DNA of 64,000 bases, from NCBI RefSeq assembly GCF_025399835.1, contig NZ_JAODVR010000002.1, forward strand, positions 496,001 to 560,000, written 5' to 3'. Numbering within the stretch: position 1 is the stretch's first letter; each line of letters opens with the position of its first letter. The stretch is from Haloarchaeobius sp. HME9146. GTDB taxonomy: Archaea; Halobacteriota; Halobacteria; Halobacteriales; Natrialbaceae. This document shows, piece after piece, positions 1 to 9,546 of the stretch. The notes under the pieces were generated by a model. It saw nothing but the letters and a program-made list of their open reading frames with translations. It did not search any database and had not been told where the DNA came from. A program made the position numbers and the translations under genes.

Positions 1-1
1 C

Positions 2-1198
2 GTCTACGGCCTGCTCGGCGCGCTGGTGGTCGTGGCCGTCGGCGGCCTGACGGGCATCTACCTCGGCGCGAACGAGTTCTTCCAGGGTGACCTCTGGTGG
101 CTCCTCGGGAACGAGGGGCTGGAGTACCTCGAGGTCGGGAAGGTCTGGCAGTTCGGCCTGCTGCTCGGCTTCGGCGCGTGGGCAGTCCTCGTCGCCCGCG
201 GGTTCGGGCCACTGCTCGACCGTGAGCCCAAGTTCGGCCTCGCGCACATGATACTGTACGCCGGCGGGTCCATCGGCCTGCTGTTCGTCGCCGGCTTCAT
301 GTTCACTCCCCAGACCAACATCGCGGTGACGGAGTTCTGGCGCTGGTGGGTCGTCCACATGTGGGTCGAGGGTGCGTTCGAGTTCTTCATCGTCGCCATC
401 GTCGGCCTCACCCTCGTCTCGATGAACCTGCTGAAGAAGCGGTCGGCCGAGAAGGCGGTGATGTTCGAGGCGCTGCTCGTGATGGGGACCGGCGTCATCG
501 GTGTCTCGCACCACTACTGGTGGGTCGGGATGCCGGACGTCTGGGTGCCCATCGGGAGCGTCTTCTCGACGCTCGAACTCATCCCGCTCGTGTTCATCCT
601 CTACGAGGCCCTCAACGAGTACGGGGCACTCTCGGCCAGCGGCGAGGACTTCCCCTACCGGCTCCCGTTCATGTTCATCATCGCCAGCGGGGTGTGGAAC
701 TTCGTCGGGGCCGGCGTCCTCGGGTTCTTCATCAACCTCCCGCTGGTGAACTACTACGAGCACGGGACCTACCTGACGGTCGGGCACGCCCACGCCGCGA
801 TGTTCGGCGCGTTCGGCTTCCTCGCGCTCGGGATGGCGACGTACATGCTCCGCATCGCCACCGAGAACTGGGAGCCCAGACGCCTCCGGGCGGCGTTCTG
901 GCTGTGGAACGTCGGCCTGGCGCTGATGGTGTTCATCTCGGTGCTCCCCGTCGGCTTCCTCCAGCTGGAGGCCGCGTTCAGCGCGAACTACGACGCGGCC
1001 CGGAGCCTGGCGTTCTACAACGGCGAGCTGGTCCAGTTGCTGTTCTGGGCGCGCCTGCCCGGTGACACGATGCTCATCGCCGGGACGCTGCTGTTCGCCT
1101 ACGACGTGGTCGAGAAGCTGTTCGCCCAGCGCGAGGTGACGGCCGCCGACGAGTCCGATGGCGTCGTCGCGACCCGGATGGCAGCCGACGACGACTGA
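2..1198 (+). CDS. norB: NorB-type nitric oxide reductase / heme-copper oxidase subunit I (3' part)
   Basis: The frame is already open at the window edge, so the 5' end is missing. About 398 residues are visible. They form a polytopic membrane protein with heme-copper oxidase subunit I features: WWVVHMWVEGAFEFF, a His pair in SHHYWW and GHAHAAMFGAFGF near the metal and heme sites. The VEGAFEFF and GHAHAAMFG signatures fit the NO-reductase branch (NorB/qNOR), which reduces NO to N2O in the membrane. A cbb3-type oxidase is less likely. The C-terminus is a short acidic cytoplasmic tail. No other denitrification gene is visible downstream, so the operon, if any, lies upstream of the window. Confidence 0.85.
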   Translation, partial: VYGLLGALVVVAVGGLTGIYLGANEFFQGDLWWLLGNEGLEYLEVGKVWQFGLLLGFGAWAVLVARGFGPLLDREPKFGLAHMILYAGGSIGLLFVAGFMFTPQTNIAVTEFWRWWVVHMWVEGAFEFFIVAIVGLTLVSMNLLKKRSAEKAVMFEALLVMGTGVIGVSHHYWWVGMPDVWVPIGSVFSTLELIPLVFILYEALNEYGALSASGEDFPYRLPFMFIIASGVWNFVGAGVLGFFINLPLVNYYEHGTYLTVGHAHAAMFGAFGFLALGMATYMLRIATENWEPRRLRAAFWLWNVGLALMVFISVLPVGFLQLEAAFSANYDAARSLAFYNGELVQLLFWARLPGDTMLIAGTLLFAYDVVEKLFAQREVTAADESDGVVATRMAADDD

Positions 1199-1283
1199 CG
1201 GCCCGCGCACGGCCTCGATTTTCACGCATACCTAACCTGTTCCGGTACAAGTCGATACGTCCTGAACACGTCCGTATATGTAG

Positions 1284-2282
1284 ATGCGAACGGCCCACCT
1301 CGCCGTCGTGCTCGTGCTGGTGCTCGTGAGCGCCGGCTGCGTGGGCTCGTGGCCGGGACAACCGGCTCCCGATTCGCCCGCCGGTGAGGAGGCCGGGACG
1401 ACCGCGACCGTCACACGCGTCATCGACGGTGACACCATCGAGATCCGGTACCAGAACGGGACCGTCGATACGGTTCGACTGCTCGGCGTCGACACCCCGG
1501 AGGTCCACAAGGGGGTCGAACCAGAGGAGTATCCGGGCATCCCCGACAGCCTCGCGGGACGTGACTGGCTGCGCAACTGGGGCGAGAACGCCAGCACATT
1601 CGTCAAAGAGAACCTCGCGGGCGAGACGGTCCGGGTCGTCGTCGACCCCGACTCCGACGTACGCGGCTACTACGGTCGCCTGCTCGCCTACGTCTACTAC
1701 GACGACGGCGTGATGCTCAACGAAGAGCTGCTGCGGCGGGGCCTCGCACGCGTGTACGACTCGACGTTCTCGAAGAAGGAGGCGTTCTACGCGCTGGAGT
1801 CGGAAGCCATGCAGAATGGTGTCGGGCTCTGGGGCTTCGGCGGGGCGGACAGGGTCAGCGCCTCGTCGGTCGAACTCGCCGTGGTGGCCATCCAGGCCGA
1901 CGCCCCCGGGAACGACAACGAGAACCCGACGGGGGAGTACGTCACCTTCCGGAACACCGGCGACTCGACCGTCGACCTGTCCGGGTTCGTCGTCTCGGAC
2001 GCGGCGAACCACGAGTTCGTGATTCCCGAGGGTGTCACCCTCGCGCCGGGGGCCGAACTCACGGTCCGGAGCGGGAAGGGTACGAACACCAAGTCCACCC
2101 TCTACTGGGGGAGTGACCGCGCCATCTGGAACAACGGCGGCGACACCATCACGGTTCGGACCGCCACGGGGCTGGTCGTACTCGAGGAATCCTACAGTTC
2201 GACGAGCTCGATTGTGGCTGGTTCTGTAGATAGACAGGCCGAAACGCCAGAATATTCGTTTTCTACTATCGTAGTAGTGTAG
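1284..2282 (+). CDS. Secreted lipoprotein: thermonuclease plus lamin-tail domain
   Basis: The 332-residue protein starts with a hydrophobic signal and a lipobox (VSAGC, Cys19), so it is probably anchored to the outer membrane face. Residues about 40-180 are a staphylococcal-nuclease (thermonuclease) domain with VIDGDTIEI, RLLGVDTPE, YYGRLLAYVY and a later ELLRRGLARVY segment. These carry the Asp, Arg and Glu residues expected for Ca-dependent phosphodiester hydrolysis. Residues about 195-315 look like a lamin-tail (LTD) beta-sandwich (YVTFRNTGDSTVDLSGF, then TLAPGAELTV). This domain pair is common in haloarchaeal extracellular nucleases, probably for scavenging extracellular DNA. The family assignment is strong; the substrate is inferred. 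Confidence 0.9.
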   Translation: MRTAHLAVVLVLVLVSAGCVGSWPGQPAPDSPAGEEAGTTATVTRVIDGDTIEIRYQNGTVDTVRLLGVDTPEVHKGVEPEEYPGIPDSLAGRDWLRNWGENASTFVKENLAGETVRVVVDPDSDVRGYYGRLLAYVYYDDGVMLNEELLRRGLARVYDSTFSKKEAFYALESEAMQNGVGLWGFGGADRVSASSVELAVVAIQADAPGNDNENPTGEYVTFRNTGDSTVDLSGFVVSDAANHEFVIPEGVTLAPGAELTVRSGKGTNTKSTLYWGSDRAIWNNGGDTITVRTATGLVVLEESYSSTSSIVAGSVDRQAETPEYSFSTIVVV

Positions 2283-2301
2283 GGGAAACTATTAAGATAG
2301 T
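2263..2301. promoter_or_regulatory. Two short inverted repeats before TFB
   Basis: CTACTA-TCG-TAGTAG (2263-2277) overlaps the last codons of the nuclease gene, and ACTAT-TAAG-ATAGT (2288-2301) follows. They sit 55-90 nt before the TFB start. They could be an operator or part of a terminator. Confidence 0.35.
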
Positions 2302-2354
2302 CAACGCCATAGAGATAGTTGCGAAGGCCGAGCGCCCCCGCTCGGAGGTTCACC

Positions 2355-3371
2355 ATGAACGGAGCCAACCAGACCGTCAAGACGACCGACAACCGCCCGA
2401 CGACCTACCGGTCAAACGGTGCCCGAACAGAGACGGACGAGTCCACCACTGCGGAACGTGAGGAGACCTCCTGTCCCGAGTGCGGTGCCGACAGCATCGC
2501 CGACCAAGAACACGGCGAGACGGTCTGCAACGAGTGCGGCCTGGTGCTCGCCGAGGATAACGTCGACCGCGGACCGGAGTGGCGCGCGTTCGACAAGGCC
2601 GAGAAGGACAAGAAGTCCCGCGTCGGCGCGCCGACGACCGGAATGCTCCACGACAAGGGCCTCTCCTCGGTCATCGACTGGCAGAACAAGGACGCCTACG
2701 GCAGCCAGCTCTCGGCGCGCAAGCGCCAGAAGATGCAGCGCCTGCGCACCTGGGACGAGCGCTTCCGCGCCACCAGCGCTCGGGACCGCAACCTGAAGCA
2801 GGCGCTCGGCGAGATCACCCGGATGGCCAGCGCGCTGGACCTCCCCGACAACGTCCAGGAGACCGCGTCGGTCATCTACCGCCGCGCCCTCGAAGAGGAC
2901 CTCCTCCCCGGTCGGTCCATCGAGGCGATGGCGACCGCGTCCCTCTACGCGGCGGCCCGGCAGAGTAACGTGCCCCGGAGCCTCGACGAGTTCGCCCCCG
3001 TGAGCCGCGTCGACCGCCGTGAGTTCGCCCGGGCGTACCGCTACATCGGGCGCGAGCTCGGCCTCGCCGTCGAGCCCGCCGACCCGGCGGAGTACCTGCC
3101 GCGGTTCTGCTCGGAGCTCGAGGTCTCCCACGAGGTCAAGACCCTCGCCCACGAGCTCATCGAGTCCGGCAAGCGCCAGAGCGTGCACAGCGGCAAGTCC
3201 CCGGTCGGGCTCGCCGCGGCGGCCATCTACGCCGCCTCCCTGCTGGCCAACGAGAAGTTGACCCAGAAGGAGGTCGGCGAGGCCGCCGAGGTCAGCGAGG
3301 TCACCATCCGCAACCGCTACAAGGAGCTCTTGCACGCGAACGACGAGAGCCAGCAGCAGGCGACCGCCTGA
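2355..3371 (+). CDS. tfb: Transcription initiation factor IIB (TFB)
   Basis: General archaeal transcription factor that binds TBP-DNA and the BRE and recruits RNA polymerase. The N-terminal zinc ribbon is CPEC...CNEC (Cys pairs), followed by the B-finger region DRGPEWRAF. Two cyclin-like repeats follow, with a final HTH near EVSEVTIRNRYKEL. The length, 338 residues, is normal. An in-frame ATG exists 36 nt upstream, but the start at MNGANQ was chosen because the preceding residues are not family-like. Haloarchaea carry many TFBs; a second copy lies at 28.2 kb. Confidence 0.92.
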   Translation: MNGANQTVKTTDNRPTTYRSNGARTETDESTTAEREETSCPECGADSIADQEHGETVCNECGLVLAEDNVDRGPEWRAFDKAEKDKKSRVGAPTTGMLHDKGLSSVIDWQNKDAYGSQLSARKRQKMQRLRTWDERFRATSARDRNLKQALGEITRMASALDLPDNVQETASVIYRRALEEDLLPGRSIEAMATASLYAAARQSNVPRSLDEFAPVSRVDRREFARAYRYIGRELGLAVEPADPAEYLPRFCSELEVSHEVKTLAHELIESGKRQSVHSGKSPVGLAAAAIYAASLLANEKLTQKEVGEAAEVSEVTIRNRYKELLHANDESQQQATA

Positions 3372-3616
3372 CCCGCCCGTCGGCACGCGCCGACGACCCG
3401 ATTCCACTGTCCCATCCCTCGAGACGCGCCATCCCACTGCCTGTCATCCACCCCAACCCCACTTCCCGAAGCCATGTCGCGCGTCTCGCTATCCCCCGTT
3501 TCCATACCTGACAAGCGACCAGCACGCGCAGTCGAGATCGACTACGACGGGAGTCCCTGCGGAGAAACGATTATAGAAGTCCCTTCCCAAGCCCCGGCTA
3601 TCCACTCCACCGAGCC
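3372..3616. other. Intergenic region between TFB and TrmB regulator
   Basis: No supported gene. An AT-rich element (GATTATAG) about 45 nt before the TrmB gene is a possible TATA box. Confidence 0.4.
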
Positions 3617-4438
3617 ATGACCGACAGACACACCGATTCACCCGAGGAACTCGCCACCGAAGCCGTCGACCTGCTCAAAGCCTTCGAACTCACCGAGTAC
3701 GAGGCGAAGTGCTTCACCGCCCTCTGTCGCATCGGGCAGGGGACCGCCAAGGAGGTGAGCGAGGTCGCCGGCGTCCCCCAGGCCCGTGTGTACGACTGTA
3801 TGGACTCGCTGCAAGAGCGCGGCCTCGCCGACGCCCAGCAGTCCAAGCCCCGTCGCTACCGCGGGACTGGCCCCGACGAGGCCGTCGACACCCTGGAGCG
3901 TCGTGTCGACGAGAAACTCTCTCGGCTCGGGGAATTGCTCCCACAGCTCGGTGCCGACGCCCGCGAGGAGAAGGGCGGCGAGATATGGGTGACCGAAGGT
4001 GACGCGGAGGTCGCAGAGCGCATGGCTCGGCTCGTCGGAGCTGCGGAGACGGAGGTGTTGCTCGCGGTCGCGGTCGAGGACCTCCTCACCGACACCCTCC
4101 TCGACGCGCTCCGCGCGGCCAGCACCCGCGGGGTGTCCGTGACGGTCGGCTCGCCCGCCCCGGCGGTCCGCGATACCGTCTCTTCGGACGTTACCGGTGC
4201 CACCGTGGTCGAGACCTGGACGTGGTGGGAGTCACACCCCATCCGACCCGGCGCGATGAGCAGCGTCCTGATGGTCGACGGCCACTCGCTGCTCGTGAGC
4301 GCCGACGCCCCGACGGACCTGCCCGGGGTTCGAACCCATCGCGCGGTCTGGACCGACGGCGACGACGCCCCGCTTGTAAGCATGATGCGGCCGCTGCTCT
4401 CGCAGGCGATCGCTGGCGACGAGACGGCGACCATCTGA
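3617..4438 (+). CDS. TrmB family transcriptional regulator
   Basis: The 273-residue protein has an N-terminal winged helix: LTEYEAKCFTALCRIG, then TAKEVSEVAGVPQARVYD and a wing with KPRRYRGTGP. A short coiled linker leads to a C-terminal alpha/beta region typical of TrmB-like effector domains. TrmB proteins sense sugars or other metabolites and control transport or central-metabolism genes. The effector cannot be read from this sequence. The gene stands alone, so its targets are not indicated by context. Confidence 0.85.
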   Translation: MTDRHTDSPEELATEAVDLLKAFELTEYEAKCFTALCRIGQGTAKEVSEVAGVPQARVYDCMDSLQERGLADAQQSKPRRYRGTGPDEAVDTLERRVDEKLSRLGELLPQLGADAREEKGGEIWVTEGDAEVAERMARLVGAAETEVLLAVAVEDLLTDTLLDALRAASTRGVSVTVGSPAPAVRDTVSSDVTGATVVETWTWWESHPIRPGAMSSVLMVDGHSLLVSADAPTDLPGVRTHRAVWTDGDDAPLVSMMRPLLSQAIAGDETATI

Positions 4439-4510
4439 CCGCCGAATCCGCGTTCTCCGCAGACGACAAACGGTCAGAAGCGCTTTGTACTAGTTCAGCC
4501 GACTGTAGTC

Positions 4511-5149
4511 ATGCAATTTTCACGACGACGGTTCCTCGCGGCGGCGACAGGCGGACTTGCGGCGACCAGCGGCTGTCTGGACATGGTCCTTGGCGAGGAG
4601 CAGTCCTTCGAGGCGACGGCCGCAGAGGTCGGGGCGGCCGCACTCGGCGAGACGAACTACGAGCACCTGGGGACCGAAGCAAACACCATCTCGGAGACGT
4701 TCGAGATCCAGGGGAACGAGCGGACGGTCACCCTGACGAACTACATCAGCACGTACCAGCGCATGGTCGACATCCCCGGAGTCGGCGAGCAGCCGGCCGC
4801 GGTGTTCGCGACGCTCTCGACGCCGAAGTTCGAGATCCTCGGCCGGACACTGAATCCCATCGCGGAGGTCAAGAAGGAGGAACTCGCGAAACGGGCGCAG
4901 GATAGCTACGGGTCGCTTCGCGTAAAGGAGCTTCTCGGGACCCAGCAGGTCGACGTGCTCGGGGCGGCCCACGAACTCGCGACCTTCTCGGGCATCGCGG
5001 AACTGGCGAGCACTGAGTTCGACGTGCACCTCGACATCGGCACGGTGCCACACGAGAAAGACATCGTGGTGCTGTTCGGGGGGTACCCCGCCGAGATGCA
5101 ACGGGAGGCGGAGAACATCCTGACGATGGTCCGGGGCGTCACGCACTAA
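4511..5149 (+). CDS. Tat lipoprotein, DUF6517-like
   Basis: Twin-arginine signal with lipobox: FSRRRFLAAATGG, then TSGC, predicting Tat export folded and lipid attachment at the Cys. The roughly 185-residue mature domain resembles haloarchaeal DUF6517 proteins (my recollection of the family, not a search). Motifs include RTVTLTNYISTYQR and, near the end, HEKDIVVLFGGYP. Function unknown. It is monocistronic between TrmB and the convergent DUF3592 gene. Confidence 0.75.
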   Translation: MQFSRRRFLAAATGGLAATSGCLDMVLGEEQSFEATAAEVGAAALGETNYEHLGTEANTISETFEIQGNERTVTLTNYISTYQRMVDIPGVGEQPAAVFATLSTPKFEILGRTLNPIAEVKKEELAKRAQDSYGSLRVKELLGTQQVDVLGAAHELATFSGIAELASTEFDVHLDIGTVPHEKDIVVLFGGYPAEMQREAENILTMVRGVTH

Positions 5150-5162
5150 GCTGGGGGACGAG

Positions 5163-5189
5163 ACGAGGCGGGGCGGGGCGGGGCGGGAT
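5163..5189. repeat. Short GGGGC repeat
   Basis: Four near-perfect GGCGG-type 5-mers in a row lie between the convergent DUF6517-like and DUF3592 genes. This looks like slippage, or possibly part of a terminator. Confidence 0.5.
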
Positions 5190-5195
5190 AACCCG

Positions 5196-5696
5196 TCAGC
5201 TGCCGCCGTACTGTGTGACCGTCGACTTGCCCCCGACGAGGACGAAGAACAGCCCGACACCGGCGAAGATGAGCGGACTGTTGGACTTCTCGTTCTTCAG
5301 GAATGCGTTGCCCGGCTGGTCGGGAGAGACGTACGCGGTGACCGTCGCGCCCTCGTCGTAGTCCGCCACCGCGTCCCGGGCTGCCGACCGCGTATCGTAG
5401 CTCGAAGTCGTCTCCGACGGGAAGAGGTTGGTACTCGTGTACGACTCACCCTCGTAGGTGTACGAGAACTCGACGGTCGGGGTGTATTCGACGTCGGTGC
5501 TGCTGCCGGCGGAATCGGCCTCGATACCGACCTCAGTCATCTCCGCCTCCACCGAGACGGCGTTCTCCATCGCGTCGGACTGCTGGACGTAGTCGTACAC
5601 GCCGAAGCCGGTTATCGCGAGACCGACGACCAGGAACAGTACGGCACCACGGAACGTGCTCGGCCCGTCGACCGAGATGCTCGAATCACCGGACAT
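5196..5696 (-). CDS. DUF3592 domain membrane protein
   Basis: The 166-residue protein has an N-terminal transmembrane segment (AVLFLVVGLAITGFGVYDYV) and a C-terminal one (PLIFAGVGLFFVLVGG). Between them lies an extracytoplasmic beta domain with VEFSYTYEGESYTS and VTAYVSPDQPGNAFL. The PxNP-like YVSPDQPGNA motif and the two-helix layout are characteristic of DUF3592. Role unknown. It converges on the DUF6517-like gene. Confidence 0.8.
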   Translation of the reverse strand: MSGDSSISVDGPSTFRGAVLFLVVGLAITGFGVYDYVQQSDAMENAVSVEAEMTEVGIEADSAGSSTDVEYTPTVEFSYTYEGESYTSTNLFPSETTSSYDTRSAARDAVADYDEGATVTAYVSPDQPGNAFLKNEKSNSPLIFAGVGLFFVLVGGKSTVTQYGGS

Positions 5697-5883
5697 CAGA
5701 CTGGCGTCCGTCGCCGGACTCTGGTAAGTGAATCATCATAGCTCTCCGTGAAGCAGACCATGGATACTGATTGCGGTGCGAGGGGCTACTGTTCTCTGTC
5801 TTATCTTCTTTGTGATTCGATTCTGTCCGGAGTATTCCCGCCGGTGGGACGACGAAACGGAACCGCCTGCCGAGAGTTTCGAG

Positions 5884-5890
5884 TTTAAAT
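5884..5890 (+). promoter_or_regulatory. TATA box of aldo/keto reductase gene
   Basis: TTTAAAT begins 30 nt before the ATG, the spacing expected for a leaderless archaeal transcript. This supports the start chosen at 5914. Confidence 0.65.
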
Positions 5891-5913
5891 ACTCGGGAGC
5901 GGAAGCACGGGAC

Positions 5914-6903
5914 ATGGAACTCGACTACGTTCCCCTCGGTCGCACCGGGACGATGGTGAGCGAACTGGCCTTCGGGACCTGGCGCTTCGGTCGCGAGACC
6001 GAGGATGGACTCGAAATCGGCGAGGACCGCGCCTACGACCTGCTGGACGCCTACGAGGAGCACGGCGGCCGGTTCATCGACACCGCCGACGTGTACGGTG
6101 GCGGCAAGTCCGAGACGTGGATCGGCAACTGGCTCGCCGACCGCGACCGCGAGGACTACGTCATCGCCTCGAAGATATTCTGGCCGACACGCGAAGAGGA
6201 CCCGAACGGGCGCGGCCTCTCGCGAAAGCACCTCCGACGCCAGATCGACCTGATGCTCGACCGCCTCGGCACCGACTACATCGACCTGCTCTACATCCAC
6301 CGCTGGGACGACGACACGCCCGCCGAGGAGTTCATGCGCACCCTGAACGAGTTCGTCGATGCCGGGAAGGTCAACTACCTCGGCGCGTCCACGTTCTACC
6401 CGAACGCCTGGAAGGTGGCGAAAGCGAACGAACTGGCCGAACGCCGCGGCTACGAGCCGTTCACCGTGACCCAGCCCCGGTACAACCTCGTCGACCGCGA
6501 GGCAGAGGTGAACTACCTCGACATGTGCGCCGACTACGACCTCGGCATGTGTCCCTGGAGCCCCCTCGGCCAGGGCTTCCTGACCGGGAAGTACAGCCGT
6601 GACGACAGGAACCCGGAGGACTCCAAGGTCGCCAGCGAGGACCGGTTCCGCGACAACTACCTGACCGAGGAGAACTTCGATGCACTCGACGAACTGCACG
6701 CGGTCGCCGACGAGGTCGAGGCATCGCCGGCACAGGTCGCGCTCGCGTGGCTCATGCACCACGACCAGGTCTCCGTGCCGCTCATCGGCGCGCGCACGGT
6801 CGAGCAGCTCGAGGAGAACCTCGGCGCGGCCAACGTCGACCTCACGGAGGAGCAGTTCGAGCGACTCGACGAGTCGAAGGCCCACCCGCTTGCCGGTCTC
6901 TGA
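5914..6903 (+). CDS. Aldo/keto reductase
   Basis: NAD(P)H-dependent (alpha/beta)8 oxidoreductase of 329 residues. Active-site positions of the superfamily are visible: Asp and Tyr in FIDTADVYGGG, Lys in YVIASKIFW and His in YIHRWDDD. The cofactor region is PLIGARTVEQLEENL. It begins LDYVPLGRTGTMVSELAFGTW, typical of the family. A longer frame exists upstream, but the TATA box at 5884 places the start at this ATG. Substrate unknown; it stands alone. Confidence 0.92.
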   Translation: MELDYVPLGRTGTMVSELAFGTWRFGRETEDGLEIGEDRAYDLLDAYEEHGGRFIDTADVYGGGKSETWIGNWLADRDREDYVIASKIFWPTREEDPNGRGLSRKHLRRQIDLMLDRLGTDYIDLLYIHRWDDDTPAEEFMRTLNEFVDAGKVNYLGASTFYPNAWKVAKANELAERRGYEPFTVTQPRYNLVDREAEVNYLDMCADYDLGMCPWSPLGQGFLTGKYSRDDRNPEDSKVASEDRFRDNYLTEENFDALDELHAVADEVEASPAQVALAWLMHHDQVSVPLIGARTVEQLEENLGAANVDLTEEQFERLDESKAHPLAGL

Positions 6904-7053
6904 GCGCCAGAAAGGTCTCTGAAGGAAACCGGCAATCAGGTCCGGAAAGAACGTGGCGTGAACCGAATCCCTCCCAATGATTCCTCGTTCTCCCGCCGAC
7001 CCGGCATCGACACCTCTGGAGGACGACTGACGCCGGACGGCGGGCGAACCGAC

Positions 7054-7590
7054 CTAGCGTTTCGCTTTGGTCGCGAACTTCTCGCGAACCTTCTCGATCT
7101 TCGGCTGCGCGTGGAACGTGCAGTAGGTGTCGTTCGGGTTCTTGTCGTAGTAGTCCTGGTGATAGTCCTCGGCCTCGTAGAACGTCTCCAGGGGTTCGAC
7201 CTCGGTCACGATGTCGTCGTCGTAGGCTCCTTCGGCTTCGAGTTCGGCGATGAAGCCCTCGGCGAGTTCCTGCTGGTCGTCGTCGTGGGTGAAGATGGCC
7301 GAGCGATACTGGCTGCCCACGTCGGGCCCCTGCCGGTTGAGCTGGGTCGGGTCGTGGACGGTGAAGAAGACCTTGAGCAGGTCCTCGTACCCGAGTACGT
7401 CCGTGTCGTACTCGACCTGGATGACCTCAGCGTGACCCGTGTTCCCGGAGCAGACCTGTTCGTAGGTCGGGTCCTCGACGTGGCCGCCGGCGTAGCCGGA
7501 GGTGACGGACTCGATGCCGTCGAGTTCCTCGAACGCAGCCTCGATACACCAGAAGCAGCCACCGCCGAACGTGGCACTGTTCGTCGTCAT
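7054..7590 (-). CDS. msrA: Peptide methionine-S-sulfoxide reductase
   Basis: Reduces methionine-S-sulfoxide in oxidised proteins. The 178-residue protein has the MsrA signature FGGGCFWCIEAAF with the catalytic Cys in GCFWC. GYAGGHVEDPTYEQVCSG and HAEVIQVEYD complete the family pattern. The start is taken at MTTNSATF, 11 codons inside the longest frame, because MsrA proteins begin just before FGGGCFW. It is monocistronic. Confidence 0.95.
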   Translation of the reverse strand: MTTNSATFGGGCFWCIEAAFEELDGIESVTSGYAGGHVEDPTYEQVCSGNTGHAEVIQVEYDTDVLGYEDLLKVFFTVHDPTQLNRQGPDVGSQYRSAIFTHDDDQQELAEGFIAELEAEGAYDDDIVTEVEPLETFYEAEDYHQDYYDKNPNDTYCTFHAQPKIEKVREKFATKAKR

Positions 7591-7731
7591 GGGACGAAGT
7601 AGGCACTCGAAGCCTAAAGACACACAGGCATCGGAAAGGTACGGGCCGGACCGACCGGGACGAGAGTGCTAGCTGGCACCTATCATGCTAATGCGCAGAA
7701 CTAAGTCACCCCCCGGAGTGTTCTGTTAGAA

Positions 7732-9330
7732 ATGGGCCCAGACGACGCAACCCGGCAGGCGGAACGCTTGCGGGACGCGGCCATGGACGACCCGGCAGAC
7801 CCGATGGGGCTGGCGGACGACCTCGCCGCGCTCGCCACGCACGACCAGCCTGCGGTCCGTCGTCTCGCGGTCGAAGGACTGTGCGAACTCGCCGAGACCA
7901 GTATCGACCCGGTCGAACCGGTACTGGACGTGGTGTTCGACGCGCTGGACGACCCCGATTCGGAGACGGTTCGAGAGGCCGTGAACGTGGTCGCGATCGT
8001 CAGCGACGAGGACCCGTCGCTGGTCCAGCCGGTCGCCTCCGACCTCTGTCGGCTCCTCGAGGAGGACCGCAGGGGGACCAGCGAGGCCGCCGCCGTCGCA
8101 CTGTGGCCGATTGCCTGGACGACGCCCGGAGAGGTCGTCGAAGCGGTCGACCCGCTCCGGCGGCTCCTCACCCGACCGGAGCAGCCAACTCGCCTGAGTG
8201 CGGTCGCGGTGCTCCGTGGCATCGCCTCTGAGCACCCGGAGGCGTGCGTCCGAGCGACCGAGGACCTCATCGAGCGGTGTTTCGACCGTCGGCAGAACGT
8301 CCGCGTCATGGCGACCGCCGCGCTCGGCCCGCTCGCGACGGTGTTCCCGGGGCGAATCCAGCCAGCCGTCCCACGGCTGGTCCGCTGTCTCGACGACGGC
8401 GACGGTCGGGTGCGCCAGAACGTCGCCGCGGTCGTCCAGCAGGTCGTCAAGGCCTACCCGGAGGTCTCGCTGGACCACCACGCCGCGTTCGTCTCACTGC
8501 TCGACGACGAGAACGAAGAGACCCGCACGAGCGCCTCGAACGTCCTCACGACGGTCGCCGACTACCGGCCGGGTGTCCTGAACGACCATCTCGAGACGCT
8601 GGTTCGTGCCACCGGCGATGACGATACACGCGTCGCTGCGAACCTCTACCTGGGGCTGGCGAGCATCGGCTGGACGCAGCCGGAGCAACTGGTAGACCAC
8701 CTCGACGCGCTCGCCGACGGGTTGAGCCGAACCGAGGACGTGAGTCACAACGCCGCCTACCTGCTCGGTGTAATCGCCGAGACCTACCCGGTGGTCGTGA
8801 CGGACTACCTCGACGCCCTGTTCGAACAGCTCACCGACGGTGTCGACCGGGTGAGCCGGAACGCGGCCTGGGCAGTCGCGGTCATCACAGAGGACCAGCC
8901 AGCCGCCGTCGAACGGTACCGGCACCTGCTGGTGCAGGCCCTGGACGACGAGTACGTCGCCGTCAGGGGGAACGCCGGCATCGCCCTCGGCCTGCTCGGG
9001 AATCCACCGGAGACCGCGGTCGAGGCCGTCCTCGACATGCTCGCCGACGGGGGCGACCCCCACGACGTTCGCCTGGCGAGTAGCGGTCTCGTCGCGCTGA
9101 CCGACGCGAGCACGCAGGTTTCCGTCGGCGACCTGCCGGTCGAAGCCGTTCTCGACCTGCTTTCGGCCGACAACCCACAGGTCAGGGCCAACGCGTGTAT
9201 CGCGCTCGGTAACCTCGGCGTCCAGACCGCCCTCGACGACCTCTACGAGTGCCAGACCGACACCGAACCGGAGGTCAGGGACGCTGCAAAGTCCGCCGTG
9301 GAACAGGTCCACGGTCGGCGGGCGGACTAA
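7732..9330 (+). CDS. HEAT-repeat protein
   Basis: The 532-residue protein is made almost entirely of helical pairs with HEAT/PBS-lyase-like repeats. Repeated patterns include ...VRRLAVEGLCELAE, RQNVRVMATAALGPLA, RVSRNAAWAVAVITE, AVRGNAGIALGLLG and VRANACIALGNLG. No signal peptide or catalytic motif is visible, so it is probably a cytoplasmic scaffold for protein-protein interaction. It lies alone between msrA and the TatA-like gene, so context does not suggest a partner. Confidence 0.85.
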   Translation: MGPDDATRQAERLRDAAMDDPADPMGLADDLAALATHDQPAVRRLAVEGLCELAETSIDPVEPVLDVVFDALDDPDSETVREAVNVVAIVSDEDPSLVQPVASDLCRLLEEDRRGTSEAAAVALWPIAWTTPGEVVEAVDPLRRLLTRPEQPTRLSAVAVLRGIASEHPEACVRATEDLIERCFDRRQNVRVMATAALGPLATVFPGRIQPAVPRLVRCLDDGDGRVRQNVAAVVQQVVKAYPEVSLDHHAAFVSLLDDENEETRTSASNVLTTVADYRPGVLNDHLETLVRATGDDDTRVAANLYLGLASIGWTQPEQLVDHLDALADGLSRTEDVSHNAAYLLGVIAETYPVVVTDYLDALFEQLTDGVDRVSRNAAWAVAVITEDQPAAVERYRHLLVQALDDEYVAVRGNAGIALGLLGNPPETAVEAVLDMLADGGDPHDVRLASSGLVALTDASTQVSVGDLPVEAVLDLLSADNPQVRANACIALGNLGVQTALDDLYECQTDTEPEVRDAAKSAVEQVHGRRAD

Positions 9331-9546
9331 GGGGAAAAGCGGCGACTGGCGACGGGTGTTTTTATTAACTCATCGTGAGTAGTCGCTGGGGCTGAGCATA
9401 TCGAATCGCCTCTAACGTGCTTTTTCGCCAATCTCGATAGAGAATTGTCATCGAGTTTGTTAATTAAAACTGAATCTCTGGGTGCTTCGGGAGCGTCACA
9501 GAATCGGTCCCCAGCCGACGAAATCAGTCCGAGTTACGTTCGGAAA